DNA from: JARFQH01 sp041299015
GTDB lineage: Bacteria; Desulfobacterota; Desulfobacteria; Desulfobacterales; SG8-13
NCBI GenBank assembly: GCA_041299015.1
Contig: JBFYWB010000038.1
Span: 1 to 64,000, forward strand
Direction: 5' to 3'
DNA length: 64,000 nt
Below are positions 17,377 through 26,938 of the stretch, piece after piece (the stretch's first letter is position 1; each line of letters begins with the position of its first letter). The notes under the pieces are model-generated. The model searched no databases and was not told the DNA's origin. It worked only from the letters and a program-made list of their open reading frames with translations. The position numbers were made by a program, and so were the translations under genes.

Positions 17377-17865
17377 TCAATTCGGTTCGCGCTTGAGCGC
17401 CAGCGGGCCAGTGCGCGCAATCTTTTTTATCCCGATCGGTTTGAGCAGCCTCAGCAGGGCCTCAATCTTGCCCGTGTCACCGGTGACCTCGATGATATAG
17501 TGTTCCTGGCCGACGTCGACGACCTTGCAGCGGAAAATAGCGACAATCCGCAGGATTTCGGCACGGTGTTCGGCGACGGCCTTGACGCAGATCAGGGCCA
17601 TTTCCCGTTTGACGGCCTCCGGGCCGGTGAGGTCGCGGATCTTGATCACATTGATCAGCTTGTTGAGCTGTTTTTCGATCTGCTCGAGGACCGGCTTGTC
17701 GGCCTTGGTGACGATCGTGATGCGCGAGACCTTCGGATCCATGGTCTCGGCCACCACGAGGCTGTCGATGTTGAAACCGCGGCCGCTGAACAGACCGACC
17801 ACCCGTGACAGGACCCCTGGCTCGTTGTCGACCAGCATGGTAAAAATATGTTTTTCTACGTTCAT
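17377..17865 (-). CDS. ilvN: acetolactate synthase small (regulatory) subunit
   Basis: The protein has 162 residues with the N-terminal ACT domain (HIFTMLVDNEPGVLSRVVGLFSGRGFNIDSL) that senses valine, and the C-terminal ALS_ss domain. It binds IlvB and confers feedback inhibition. The gene overlaps the end of ilvB by four bases (ATGA), consistent with translational coupling and equal subunit supply. Confidence 0.96.
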   Translation of the reverse strand: MNVEKHIFTMLVDNEPGVLSRVVGLFSGRGFNIDSLVVAETMDPKVSRITIVTKADKPVLEQIEKQLNKLINVIKIRDLTGPEAVKREMALICVKAVAEHRAEILRIVAIFRCKVVDVGQEHYIIEVTGDTGKIEALLRLLKPIGIKKIARTGPLALKREPN

Positions 17866-19547
17866 ACCAGCAACATCTCCGTGATCGGCGCACCGGCCGG
17901 CACCATCGGGTAGACGCTTTCTTCTCTTTCTACCGCAAAGTCCATCATGACCGGCCGCGGAATGGACAAGCCTTTTTTGAGGACCGCCTCGACCTCTGCC
18001 GGGCGGGTGGCGCGCAGGCCGACGGCACCGTAGGCTTCGGCCAGTTTGACGAAATCAGGCGCGTGCTCCATACAGGTGCAGGCGTAGCGCTTTTCATAGA
18101 AGAGTTCCTGCCATTGGCGGACCATGCCAAGGTAGCCGTTGTTGAGGATAACCACCTTAACGGGCAGGCAATACTGGACGGCCGTGGCCATTTCCTGGAT
18201 GTTCATCTGGATGCTGCCGTCTCCGGCGACATCGACCACAAGCTTGTCGGGACAGGCCATTTGTGCGCCGACGGCGGCCGGGAGCCCGAAGCCCATACAG
18301 CCGAGGCCGCCGGAGGTGATGAAGTGGCTGGGCTGATCGAAATGATAATACTGGGCGGCCCACATCTGATTCTGCCCGACCTCGGTGGTGATGATGGCCT
18401 TGCCGCGGGTCAGTTCATAGAGTTTTTCGACCACGTACTGCGGCTTGATGGTCTCTTTTTGTTGATAGGCCAGCGGAGTGGTACTTTTCCATTGGGCGAT
18501 TTGTTCCAGCCAGGCTCGCCGTCGCTGGTCGATATCTTTCAGGTCGATCTTTTCGAGCAGACCGTTTAGCTGGCGCAAACTGGTCTTGCAGTCGCCGACC
18601 ACCGGTACGGTCACCGGTATGTTTTTACGGATAGAGGTCGGGTCGATGTCGATGTGCACGATTTTGGCCTGAGAGGCAAAGCTGTCGGTCCTGCCGGTGA
18701 CGCGGTCGTCGAACCGCACGCCGATGGCGATCAGCAGGTCGCAGTTGCCGACGCTCATATTGGCGCGGTAGGTGCCGTGCATGCCGATCATACCCAGCCA
18801 CAAAGGGTCGGTGCCCGGGAAGGCGCCGAGCCCCATCAGGGACGTCGTGACGGGAGTCCGGATGTTGCGCGCGAACGCGGTGAGCTCTTGGGCGGCTTTC
18901 GATAGGATGATGCCGCCGCCGGCGAAGATCACGGGGCGTTCGGCGGTTTCGATCAACGCGGCGACTTTCTGCAGCTGTCTCACATTGGGGGCATAGGTCG
19001 GGTGGTAGGACTTCAGGTTGACCGGTGCCTGACCGTTGTGGTCGGTGCGGTTTTTAACGACATCCTTGGGGAGATCGATCAGCACGGGCCCGGGTCGACC
19101 GGAGCGGGCGATGTGAAAGGCCTCTTTAACCGTGCGGCCCAGGTCTTCGACGCGTTTGACCAAATAGTTGTGTTTGGTGCAAGGACGTGTGATCCCGACA
19201 ATGTCGACCTCCTGAAAAGCGTCGTTGCCGATCAGGTGGGTGGGAACCTGACCGCTGATGACGACAATCGGAATGGAGTCCATAAAGGCCGAGGCGATAC
19301 CGGTAACCGTGTTGGTTGCGCCGGGACCCGAGGTGACCAGGCAGACGCCCACTCGGCCCCCCGCCCGGGCATACCCGTCCGCGGCATGAACGGCGCCCTG
19401 CTCGTGTCGGACCAGGACGTGGCGGATGTCGGTTTTGGCCAGCTCGTCGTAAATGTCGATCACTGCCCCGCCGGGAAAGCCGAAGATGGTATCCACGCCT
19501 TCCTCCTTCAGGACTTGCATCAGTATTTGGGCGCCGGTCATTTCCAT
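17862..19547 (-). CDS. ilvB: acetolactate synthase large (catalytic) subunit
   Basis: A ThDP- and FAD-dependent enzyme of 561 residues making acetolactate from two pyruvates, or acetohydroxybutyrate from pyruvate and 2-oxobutyrate. The catalytic Glu49 lies in VRHEQGAVHAADGYAR. FPGGAV, the FAD region and the ThDP-binding GDGS...LNNGYLGMVRQWQ motif are present. AAAGGAA precedes the ATG at 19547. It is the first structural gene of the ilvB-ilvN-ilvC-cimA-leuA operon and is preceded by an attenuator. Confidence 0.97.
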   Translation of the reverse strand: MEMTGAQILMQVLKEEGVDTIFGFPGGAVIDIYDELAKTDIRHVLVRHEQGAVHAADGYARAGGRVGVCLVTSGPGATNTVTGIASAFMDSIPIVVISGQVPTHLIGNDAFQEVDIVGITRPCTKHNYLVKRVEDLGRTVKEAFHIARSGRPGPVLIDLPKDVVKNRTDHNGQAPVNLKSYHPTYAPNVRQLQKVAALIETAERPVIFAGGGIILSKAAQELTAFARNIRTPVTTSLMGLGAFPGTDPLWLGMIGMHGTYRANMSVGNCDLLIAIGVRFDDRVTGRTDSFASQAKIVHIDIDPTSIRKNIPVTVPVVGDCKTSLRQLNGLLEKIDLKDIDQRRRAWLEQIAQWKSTTPLAYQQKETIKPQYVVEKLYELTRGKAIITTEVGQNQMWAAQYYHFDQPSHFITSGGLGCMGFGLPAAVGAQMACPDKLVVDVAGDGSIQMNIQEMATAVQYCLPVKVVILNNGYLGMVRQWQELFYEKRYACTCMEHAPDFVKLAEAYGAVGLRATRPAEVEAVLKKGLSIPRPVMMDFAVEREESVYPMVPAGAPITEMLLV

Positions 19548-19589
19548 GACGGCCGTTCCTTTCGCTAAAGTTTTTGAAAGTCGATTCTC

Positions 19590-19634
19590 AAAAAAAAATC
19601 CGTCATCAGCGCGGGGCTGATAACGGATTTTTTT
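19590..19634 (-). terminator. attenuator terminator of the ilv-leu operon (segments 3 and 4)
   Basis: On the minus strand CCGTTATCAGC (19616-19626) pairs with GCTGATGACGG (19600-19610) through 11 pairs including one G-U. The stem is extended by an A-run opposite a run of nine T (19590-19598). It lies between the leader peptide and ilvB, 43 bases before the ilvB start, so it would stop transcription before the structural genes. Confidence 0.88.
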
Positions 19635-19741
19635 CGAGCGGTAAAACTATTTCGCCATTATCAACCCCTGTCCCCGCAGCAGAGAATCGTCTCTCCTACG
19701 AGGAAAATAATAAGGCCGATAATGACGGACAGGTTCTTCAT
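19594..19741 (-). promoter_or_regulatory. ilv-leu operon attenuator (four-segment leader)
   Basis: The leader RNA has mutually exclusive pairings. Segment 1 (19714-19726), inside leader codons 6-10, pairs with segment 2 (19654-19666) over 13 contiguous pairs including three G-U. Segment 2, which spans the leader stop codon, pairs instead with segment 3 (19616-19626) over 11 pairs including two G-U. Segment 3 pairs with segment 4 as the terminator. By the classical mechanism, a ribosome stalled on the Ile/Leu/Val codons covers segment 1, the 2:3 antiterminator forms and transcription continues. A ribosome reaching the stop covers segment 2 and the 3:4 terminator forms. Confidence 0.85.
19661..19741 (-). 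CDS. ilv-leu operon leader peptide
   Basis: A 26-residue open frame begins about 24 bases after the predicted transcription start. Eleven of its residues are branched-chain: Ile at 7, 8, 11, 12 and 19; Leu at 4, 10, 14 and 20; Val at 6 and 15. The first ten residues read MKNLSVIIGL. GAGAG precedes the ATG. The stop codon lies within attenuator segment 2 and 27 bases before the terminator stem. Its role is to be translated, or stalled upon, as a sensor of charged branched-chain tRNAs rather than to act as a protein. Confidence 0.85.
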   Translation of the reverse strand: MKNLSVIIGLIIFLVGETILCCGDRG

Positions 19742-19770
19742 GACGCTCTCAATTCACTCAATTTCAGTGG

Positions 19771-19799
19771 ACCCTAACAGGCGCCGCTGGCATTGTCAA
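19771..19799 (-). promoter_or_regulatory. promoter of the ilv-leu operon
   Basis: On the minus strand a perfect TTGACA (19794-19799) is followed after 17 bases by TAGGGT (19771-19776). Transcription would begin near 19765, just ahead of the leader peptide. The region between it and topA also holds a 6-base hairpin (CGGACG/CGTCCG, 19814-19830) that could weakly terminate topA. Confidence 0.7.
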
Positions 19800-19907
19800 C
19801 AGATTTTATGCCTCGGACGTTATGCGTCCGGCCCGGACAGAACGCCCGTCAAATTGTCCAGCCATGCAAGGGCAAGGATTTCGAAAAAGACCACCCATGG
19901 ACCGAGG

Positions 19908-22208
19908 CTAACCGGTGCTTGACGGCTTTTCCGAATCGCCGAGGCTTTCGCGGTGCCCGCATTGCGGGTTCGCACACGCCAGAAAAGCGCCCTCTTTCTT
20001 GGTCGTTCTTATGACCATGAACGTTGCAGCGCAGACCGGACAGACTTTGCTCACCGGTTTGTCCCATATGGCGAAATCACAGGCCGGGAAACGGTTGCAG
20101 CCGTAAAAGATCTTGCCGCGCCGGGAGGCCTTTTCAACCAGGTCGCCGCCGCAGTCCGTCACCGGGCAGGTGACGCCGGTTGATTTGCCGGACCCGTTGG
20201 GGTTCAGGGAAAGCGTTTGTTTACACTCGGGGTAGCCGCTGCAGGCCAGGAATTCACCATAGCGGCCGCGCTTGATAACCATCGGGCGACCGCATTTTGC
20301 GCAGGTTTTATCGGTGGCTTCCTCGGTAGCCGATTCGACGGGCTGGATGTGGCCTTTTTCATCCCGGGTGTAGTCGCGGGAGTAAGTACAGTCGGGATAA
20401 CCGCTGCAGGCAAGGAAATGACCGTTCTTGCCGACTTTGATGTGCAGGGGCTTGCCACACTGCGGGCAGGCGAGTCCGGTGGGAATACCGACCCCCTTGA
20501 CGCTGAGCATCTTTTCTCCGGCCACCTCCAGCTTCGACCTGAAGGGATCGTAAAAACGGGTGAGGACTTCAAGCGAGCCGATTTCGGAGGATTCGACCCG
20601 GTCCAGATCGTCTTCCATCCGGGCCGTGAAATCGACGTCGAAGATCTCGGGAAAGTTTTCGACCAGAAGATCGTTGACAATAAAGCCGAGTTCGCTAGGA
20701 TGGAAATAGCCCTTGGTCCACTGGACATAGCCCTTTTCACGAATGGTGGACAGGATCGTGGCGTAGGTGCTGGGGCGACCGATGCCGTTTTCTTCGAGCT
20801 CCTTGACCAGCGAGGCTTCGGAAAAACGGGGCGGCGGCTGGGTGTAATGCTGTTTGGGCTCCAGCTTCAACAACTCCAGCACCATCCCGCGGGCAAGTTC
20901 CGGCAGGCTCAGCTCCTGCCGGGCGCCGCCTTGTTCGTCATCGGCCGAAAGGTAGAGTTTCATGAAGCCTGCGAATTTAATCGTCGAACCGGTGGCATTG
21001 AATCCGTAATCGCCGGCCAGAATCGAGGCCGCTACATTGTTGATCAGGGCCGGTTGCATCTGTGAAGCGATGAAACGCTGCCAGATCAACCGGTAGAGGG
21101 CCAATTGGTCAGGGGAGAGGTAGGCGGCGATTTTTTCAGGCGTGTTGAAAACCGAGGTCGGACGAATGGCCTCGTGAGCATCCTGGACTTTCTTTTTGTT
21201 TTTGAAGAAACGCGGTTTCTCGAGGGCATAATCCGGGCCGAAATGCGTGCGGATCAGGTCAAGGGCCTCGAGTGCGGCTTCCATGGAGATGCGGGTCGAA
21301 TCGGTGCGCATATAGGTGATCAAACCGACCGGTTCGCCGGGACCCAGTTCGATCCCTTCATAGAGCTGCTGGGCGATGAGCATGGTCTTCTTGGCTGAAA
21401 ACCGGAGCTTGCGAATGGCATCCTGCTGCAATTTACTCGTGGTGAAGGGCGGTTGCGGGTTGCGCTGGGTGACTTTGTGGTGAACGGTGTCGACGACATA
21501 CTGCCGGTTGGCGAGTCCTTTCAGGATTTCTTCGCTCGCCTTTCCGTCGGCTATGGTGATTTTTTTACCCTTTTTCTTTACCAGCTTAGCGGTAAAAGGC
21601 GGTGGCGTATCAGCGTTCAAGTGGGCGGTGATCGACCAGTACTCCTCGGGTTCAAAGGCCTGAATCGCGCGTTCTCTTTCACAGATGATGCGCAGCGCTA
21701 CGGATTGCACTCGGCCGGCGCTGAGGCCGCCCTTGACCTTGCGCCACAAAAGCGGCGAGATATGGTATCCGACCAGCCGGTCGAGTATCCGGCGGGCCTG
21801 CTGGGCTTCGTATTTATGAGGATCGAGATCTTGCGGTGCTGCGATCGCCTCCCGAATGGCATTTTCGGTGAGTTCATGAAAGAGAACCCGATAAAACTTG
21901 CGTCCCTTTTTCTTGAGGATTTCTGCGGCGTGCCAGGCGATGGCCTCGCCTTCGCGGTCGGGGTCCGGGGCCAGATAGACATCTCCGACGTCCCCGGCCG
22001 ATTGCTTCAGCCCCCTGATGACGCGTTGTTTGCCGGGAATACTGTGGTAATCGGGTTTGAAGCCGTTTTCGATGTCGATCCCCATTTCCCGCGGCGGAAG
22101 GTCTTTGAGATGCCCGACGGTTGCGGCGATGTTGAAGTTCTGGCCGAGATATTTTTTAAGGGTTTTGACTTTTGTCGGCGATTCGACGATGAGCAGGGGC
22201 TTGGTCAC
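19908..22208 (-). CDS. topA: DNA topoisomerase I
   Basis: It relaxes negative supercoils by single-strand passage. In the 766-residue protein the Toprim domain has Glu9 and DPDRE (about 82-86), the catalytic Tyr299 lies in LITYMRTDSTR, and the type IA core runs to about residue 570. Four C-terminal Cys4 zinc-ribbon modules follow: CPQCG, CAKCG, CPVTDCG and CPVCA at their starts. Start is a GTG at 22208 with GAGGAA just upstream. It lies downstream of dprA with a 132-base gap and upstream of the ilv promoter. Confidence 0.97.
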   Translation of the reverse strand: MTKPLLIVESPTKVKTLKKYLGQNFNIAATVGHLKDLPPREMGIDIENGFKPDYHSIPGKQRVIRGLKQSAGDVGDVYLAPDPDREGEAIAWHAAEILKKKGRKFYRVLFHELTENAIREAIAAPQDLDPHKYEAQQARRILDRLVGYHISPLLWRKVKGGLSAGRVQSVALRIICERERAIQAFEPEEYWSITAHLNADTPPPFTAKLVKKKGKKITIADGKASEEILKGLANRQYVVDTVHHKVTQRNPQPPFTTSKLQQDAIRKLRFSAKKTMLIAQQLYEGIELGPGEPVGLITYMRTDSTRISMEAALEALDLIRTHFGPDYALEKPRFFKNKKKVQDAHEAIRPTSVFNTPEKIAAYLSPDQLALYRLIWQRFIASQMQPALINNVAASILAGDYGFNATGSTIKFAGFMKLYLSADDEQGGARQELSLPELARGMVLELLKLEPKQHYTQPPPRFSEASLVKELEENGIGRPSTYATILSTIREKGYVQWTKGYFHPSELGFIVNDLLVENFPEIFDVDFTARMEDDLDRVESSEIGSLEVLTRFYDPFRSKLEVAGEKMLSVKGVGIPTGLACPQCGKPLHIKVGKNGHFLACSGYPDCTYSRDYTRDEKGHIQPVESATEEATDKTCAKCGRPMVIKRGRYGEFLACSGYPECKQTLSLNPNGSGKSTGVTCPVTDCGGDLVEKASRRGKIFYGCNRFPACDFAIWDKPVSKVCPVCAATFMVIRTTKKEGAFLACANPQCGHRESLGDSEKPSSTG

Positions 22209-22340
22209 TGCTGTTCCTCACAAGAAGAAAAGGGGTTAATTAAGCGTTTTTAGGCAAAGGGTATCGGTTGCAGGCCGCGGCGCAGGTCTTATTGACAGAG
22301 ACCACATCCCTGTCCGGCCGGCCGTGCTCATCCCCGCCTA

Positions 22341-23588
22341 TCATTTCTCCAAACGATTACGCCGGATCATGGCCTCGTCAACTAGTGCAAAAAAATTGCC
22401 TGGTGACTGGGCGACGATGCCGCCCAGTTCCAATCGCAGCAGGATGCTTGCCAGTTTGCCGGGCGGCAGGCACAATTTGCGGCCCAGGTCGTCGATGTGG
22501 ACCGGATAGGGCTCCAGCGCCCCACACACGATGGCTTCTTCCGCCGTGAAAACGGGCGACTCCTTATCCGCGGCCGGGCGGCGGTCGCTCGGCCGGACGT
22601 CTTCAAAGAAGGCGCCGGCGATTTCCTCGAGAATATCCTGGGCGTTTTCGACCAGCTTGGCACCCTGCTTGATCAGCGTATGGGTGCCGCCGCTCTTGAA
22701 CGATTGGACACTGCCCGGTACGGCGAAGACCTCGCGGTTCTGTTCGGCGGCCAAACGGGCTGTGATCAGCGATCCGCTCTTTTTTGAAGCCTCGACGATC
22801 ACCGTTCCGTAAGACATGCCGCTGATGATCCGATTGCGTATCGGAAAGTTATGCGGTTCGGGTTTGGTCAGCATCGGAAATTCGGACACAACGGCACCGT
22901 TGCGGACAATCGCTTGAAACAGTCCGCGGTTTTCGACCGGATAAACCGTTTCCAAACCGCTGCCGAGTACGGCCACCGTGCGCCCGCCGGATTGCAGCGC
23001 ACCTTCGTGGGCGGCCGTGTCGATCCCGCGTGCCATGCCGCTGACCACCGTCACGCCGCAGGCCGCCAGTTGGGCGCTGAGACGCGCGGCCATGGTTAGC
23101 CCGTAACCGGTAGCGATGCGCGATCCCACCACGGCGACGGCCTTGGCGCGGGGTTCGAGCGTACCGCGGACATACAGAAAGGGGGGCGGATCGGGGATCT
23201 GGAGCAGCAAGGCCGGATAGTCCGGATCGGTCATGGTAACGATCCGGACGCCCTTTTGCACGGCAAGCGCCAGGTCCTGTTTCACCGAGGTCTCTATCCG
23301 GTGGGTTATCATCCGGCGAACCAGCGTCCGGGAGATACCCTCGACGCCCTGCAGATCCTGTTCTGTGGCCTTAAGCGCTTTTTCCGGGGAACCGAAACGG
23401 TCGATCAGGCGCTTGAAAAGGTGGTTGCCGATGCCCGGCACATTTTTGAGCCGAAACCAGGGCAAGAGCGCTTTGGTCATAACGGCAGCGTCAGTTGCGG
23501 GCGGTTTCAGCATGATCCGGTCGCGATACTCTTCGGTAAGGCGGTGCAGGCCGGTGCGCGTTGCGGTTGTCCGACCCTTGTCGTTCAT
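22341..23588 (-). CDS. dprA: DNA processing protein DprA
   Basis: It loads RecA onto incoming single-stranded DNA during natural transformation. The 415-residue protein has an N-terminal SAM-like helix-hairpin region (VPGIGNHLFKRLIDRFGSPE), then the Rossmann-type DprA core with VAVVGSRIATGYG, VVSGMARGIDTAAHEGAL and IISGMSYGTVIVEA, and a C-terminal winged-helix. Its ATG overlaps the secF stop (ATGA), which favours the long start at 23588 by translational coupling. Internal Met codons at residues 26 and 37 are alternatives. Confidence 0.94.
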   Translation of the reverse strand: MNDKGRTTATRTGLHRLTEEYRDRIMLKPPATDAAVMTKALLPWFRLKNVPGIGNHLFKRLIDRFGSPEKALKATEQDLQGVEGISRTLVRRMITHRIETSVKQDLALAVQKGVRIVTMTDPDYPALLLQIPDPPPFLYVRGTLEPRAKAVAVVGSRIATGYGLTMAARLSAQLAACGVTVVSGMARGIDTAAHEGALQSGGRTVAVLGSGLETVYPVENRGLFQAIVRNGAVVSEFPMLTKPEPHNFPIRNRIISGMSYGTVIVEASKKSGSLITARLAAEQNREVFAVPGSVQSFKSGGTHTLIKQGAKLVENAQDILEEIAGAFFEDVRPSDRRPAADKESPVFTAEEAIVCGALEPYPVHIDDLGRKLCLPPGKLASILLRLELGGIVAQSPGNFFALVDEAMIRRNRLEK

Positions 23589-24625
23589 GGCCTCTTCTGC
23601 GACCGCTGCCAGGCCAGCAGAATGGGGCTGGCCACGTAAATCGAAGAGTAGGTGCCGACGATGATGCCGACCAGCAGCGCAAAGGCGAAGTCATGGATGA
23701 TGCTCCCGCCGAAAATAAAGAGCGCGGCCACGACGATGAGGGTGGTCCCCGATGTCAATATGGTCCGGCTGAGGGTCTCGTTGACGCTGCGGTTGATGAT
23801 AATACCGATGGATTGCTTGTGGTACTTGCGCAGATTCTCACGAATACGGTCGAACACGATGATGGTGTCATTGAGCGAATAGCCGATGATGGTCAGCAGC
23901 GCGGCGATGACGGGCAGGGTGAACTCCATGCCGAAGATCGAAAAGAATCCAACCGTTATGGTGACGTCGTGAATCAAGGCCACGATCGCCCCCATGGCGT
24001 ATTTGAGCTGCAGGACCCAGAATAGGAGCAGCGCGACCACAAGGGCCGCGGCCATCAGGAAAGGGACGCTGACATGAAACAGCTGGAAGACATACAAAGC
24101 CCCCGCCAAGGCGGCGGCCATGATGCCGCTGATCATCCATTTGAATTCGAAGCGGCCGGAGATGTAAATCGTTATTAAGAGCAGGGTATAGAACATCGCC
24201 AGGAGGGCTTTTTCACGCAGATCCTTTCCGACCTGGGGCCCGACCATTTCGACCCGCCGAACGTCGACATCGCTGCCGGTGGCCAGCTTCAGTTTATCCT
24301 GAAGCTGTGTCGTGAACCCTTCGGAGGCTTCGGTGAGGCCTTTGGTGCGGATCAGGAACTCGTTTTCGTCTTTTTCACCGAAGCGTTGCACCGACGGCTG
24401 GTCGATCCCGCTGCCGGCTAAACCCGCTTTGACGGCATCTATTCCCACCGGGGAGGAGAACTTGACCTGGATAACCGTCCCCCCGGCGAAATCGATCCCG
24501 TAGTACGGTCCGCCCTGAATGACCAGGGCGGCGATGCTGACCAGGATCATGGCCAGTGAAAAGGTATAGGCAATTTTGCGGGACCCGATAAAGTCGATGT
24601 TGACATCTGGCCTAATCAATTGCAT
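23585..24625 (-). CDS. secF: protein translocase subunit SecF
   Basis: The 346-residue inner-membrane protein has one N-terminal transmembrane helix, a periplasmic domain (YGIDFAGGTVIQVKF) and five further helices in the RND-like fold. With SecD it uses proton motive force to complete protein export. The ATG at 24625 is chosen because AAAGGGG lies upstream. It follows secD by 88 bases. Confidence 0.96.
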   Translation of the reverse strand: MQLIRPDVNIDFIGSRKIAYTFSLAMILVSIAALVIQGGPYYGIDFAGGTVIQVKFSSPVGIDAVKAGLAGSGIDQPSVQRFGEKDENEFLIRTKGLTEASEGFTTQLQDKLKLATGSDVDVRRVEMVGPQVGKDLREKALLAMFYTLLLITIYISGRFEFKWMISGIMAAALAGALYVFQLFHVSVPFLMAAALVVALLLFWVLQLKYAMGAIVALIHDVTITVGFFSIFGMEFTLPVIAALLTIIGYSLNDTIIVFDRIRENLRKYHKQSIGIIINRSVNETLSRTILTSGTTLIVVAALFIFGGSIIHDFAFALLVGIIVGTYSSIYVASPILLAWQRSQKRP

Positions 24626-24713
24626 GAAGGGTACCCCTTTAACAATCAAATATTAATACGGTTTTAGAGTATCGAGTTTGTCTTTAAATCGACCGGCGCC
24701 TCACGGTGTGACA

Positions 24714-26294
24714 TCAGATGCTCAAGCGCTTCAGGCTCCGTCCAAGGATCAGGAAGTCGAAGATCTGCCGCGTCACGATGAGCGCCGTAAAAAGGCTGGC
24801 GATCACACCCAGGCTCAGGGTCACGGCGAACCCCTTCACCGGGCCGGTTCCAAACTGGAAAAGGACCAGTGCGGCGATCAGCGTGGTGATGTTGGCGTCC
24901 AGAATGGTCAGGGTGGCCCGTTCAAAACCGAATTCCACCGCAGCCCGCGGCGTCTTCCCCTGGAGGAGTTCTTCGCGGATGCGTTCGAATATCAGTACGT
25001 TGGCATCCACTGCCATGCCGATGGTCAGAATGATGCCGGCAATGCCCGGCAGCGTGAGGGTCGCCTGAAAGGCGGCCAACCCACCACCGATCAGAACGAT
25101 GTTGAGCAGCAGGGCAATGTCGGCGATCACCCCGGCGGCCTTGTAATAAATGGCCATGAAGAGGACCACCAGAATGCCCCCGATACACATCGACAGCAGG
25201 CCTTGGCGGATCGAATCCGATCCTAACGACGGCCCGACGGTTCTTTCTTCAAGGATGGAGACCGGGGCGGGCAGGGCGCCGGCCCGCAGGGCGATGGCCA
25301 GGTCATTGGCCTCTTCGGTGCTGAAGCGGCCGGTGATGCGGGCCTGGCCGCCGGGGATCTTTTCCTGGATCACCGGGGCCGAGTAGACCCGGTTGTCCAG
25401 CACGATGGCCAGACGCTTCTTCACGTTTTCTTCGGTGACCTTCTCAAAGACCTGAGCGCCCTTTTTATCGAAAGAGATCGATACGTAAGACTCATTGTAC
25501 TGACTGTCGATCTGGACGCGGGCATCGGTCAATTGGGCGCCGGTCAGCAGGGTCCTTTTTTTCAACAGGAAAGGGACCTGGTTGATTCTTTGACCGGTTT
25601 TAGGGTCCAGTTCGTACTGGTACAGAATCTCGCTATCCATCGGCAAGGTGCCCCTGAGTGCGGCGTTGACATCATTGTCTTCGTCCACCAGCTTGAATTC
25701 CAGCAAAGCGGTCTTGCCGATCAAGTCTTTGGCCCGTTCGGTTTCTTTGATTCCCGGCAACTGAACCAGAATGCGGTTTTCCCCTTGGCGGCGGATGTCC
25801 GGTTCGCTGACGCCGAACTGATCGATGCGGTTGCGGATGGTTTCAAGCGCTTGGCGTACGGCAAGGTCCTTGATCTGGTCGATCTCGGATTGCGGCAGGC
25901 GCAGGCTGACCGTGGTCGTCTCGTCTTGGCTTTTGCGGCTCGTTTCGAGGGTGCGATATTCCTTGTTGATGAGGGCATCGAACTTGTCGAGGTTATCCTT
26001 GTCCGGTAGCTTGACCTCGATCTTGGCGCCACCCAAAACGCTCAGGCCGACGTGACGGATGCGTTCCGATTTCATGAAAGTCCGCAGTTCCTGAGCGATT
26101 CGTTCGATGTGACTTTCGACGGCTCTTTCCGTTTCGACCTCGAGCGCAAGATGCATGCCCCCCTGGAGGTCCAGACCGAGATTTATTTTCTTGTGCGGCC
26201 AGATGCCGGGGGCCGCCGAGGGGAGGAGGTAGACGACTGCTATCAGGATGACGGCCAGAACGAATATCCACTTCCAGGAAAAATTCTTCAACAA
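24714..26294 (-). CDS. secD: protein translocase subunit SecD
   Basis: The 526-residue partner of SecF. It has an N-terminal helix, the conserved LGLDLQGGMHLALEV strand, periplasmic P1 domain, the pre-TM motif region (LRAGALPAPV) and transmembrane helices including TIGMAVDANVLIFERIREEL, the Sec-specific RND signature. Order yajC-secD-secF is conserved in many bacteria. The roughly 300 bases between secD and yajC hold no recognisable gene or hairpin. Confidence 0.97.
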   Translation of the reverse strand: MLKNFSWKWIFVLAVILIAVVYLLPSAAPGIWPHKKINLGLDLQGGMHLALEVETERAVESHIERIAQELRTFMKSERIRHVGLSVLGGAKIEVKLPDKDNLDKFDALINKEYRTLETSRKSQDETTTVSLRLPQSEIDQIKDLAVRQALETIRNRIDQFGVSEPDIRRQGENRILVQLPGIKETERAKDLIGKTALLEFKLVDEDNDVNAALRGTLPMDSEILYQYELDPKTGQRINQVPFLLKKRTLLTGAQLTDARVQIDSQYNESYVSISFDKKGAQVFEKVTEENVKKRLAIVLDNRVYSAPVIQEKIPGGQARITGRFSTEEANDLAIALRAGALPAPVSILEERTVGPSLGSDSIRQGLLSMCIGGILVVLFMAIYYKAAGVIADIALLLNIVLIGGGLAAFQATLTLPGIAGIILTIGMAVDANVLIFERIREELLQGKTPRAAVEFGFERATLTILDANITTLIAALVLFQFGTGPVKGFAVTLSLGVIASLFTALIVTRQIFDFLILGRSLKRLSI

Positions 26295-26593
26295 TCCGTT
26301 CCTTTCTATTCTATTGAAAGGGCTATCTGGTCTATTGACGGTCTATCCGGAGTCTGTCCAGCGGGGACAAAACGCCCGCAGGGTTCGGTCGGGGCTGGGC
26401 CCTATGCGGGGGTGCCGCTGCGGCGCCCCGCAAGGCACAGCTTGCCGCGCATCCGGCCGGAGGTGGGATGCATAAGCGTTGCCATCGATGGCCTCGGCAG
26501 GCTGTAAAAGTGCGCATTTCCCTATCGGAACCCGAACCGCGTTTACCGAGCCCCCGCAGATGGACGCCGCTTCCGGATCGGCGAGCGCCGGGA

Positions 26594-26938
26594 TCAGGTT
26601 TTTTTTTCAGTCGGCTCCGGCGCTGCGGCTTGAAGCTTGGCCCCCACATTTCCGCGGGCAACCTTGACGCGGACCTTGTCGGCAATTTCGACCGTCAGCG
26701 TCGACTCATCCAAGCCCGTGATGCGGCCGTAAATGCCGCCGCTGGTAATGATCCGATCGCCCTTCTTCAGATTGGCGATCATTTCGCGGTGCTCTTTTGT
26801 TTTTTTCTGTTGGGGACGAATCAGCAAAAAATAAAAAATGACGAACATCAGGATCAACGGTATGAATCCGGTGAATCCCGCCGCGCCGTTACCGCCGGCT
26901 CCGCCGCCTTGACCCATTGCATACGCGATTCCAAACAA
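26594..26938 (-). CDS. yajC: preprotein translocase accessory subunit YajC
   Basis: The 114-residue protein has one transmembrane helix (about 24-41, PLILMFVIFYFLLIRPQQKK, the family signature) and a small cytoplasmic domain with GDRIITSGGIYGRI. It associates with SecDF. Start is a TTG at 26938 with GAGGAGG six bases upstream. An unusual Gly-rich N-terminus precedes the helix. Confidence 0.95.
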   Translation of the reverse strand: MFGIAYAMGQGGGAGGNGAAGFTGFIPLILMFVIFYFLLIRPQQKKTKEHREMIANLKKGDRIITSGGIYGRITGLDESTLTVEIADKVRVKVARGNVGAKLQAAAPEPTEKKT

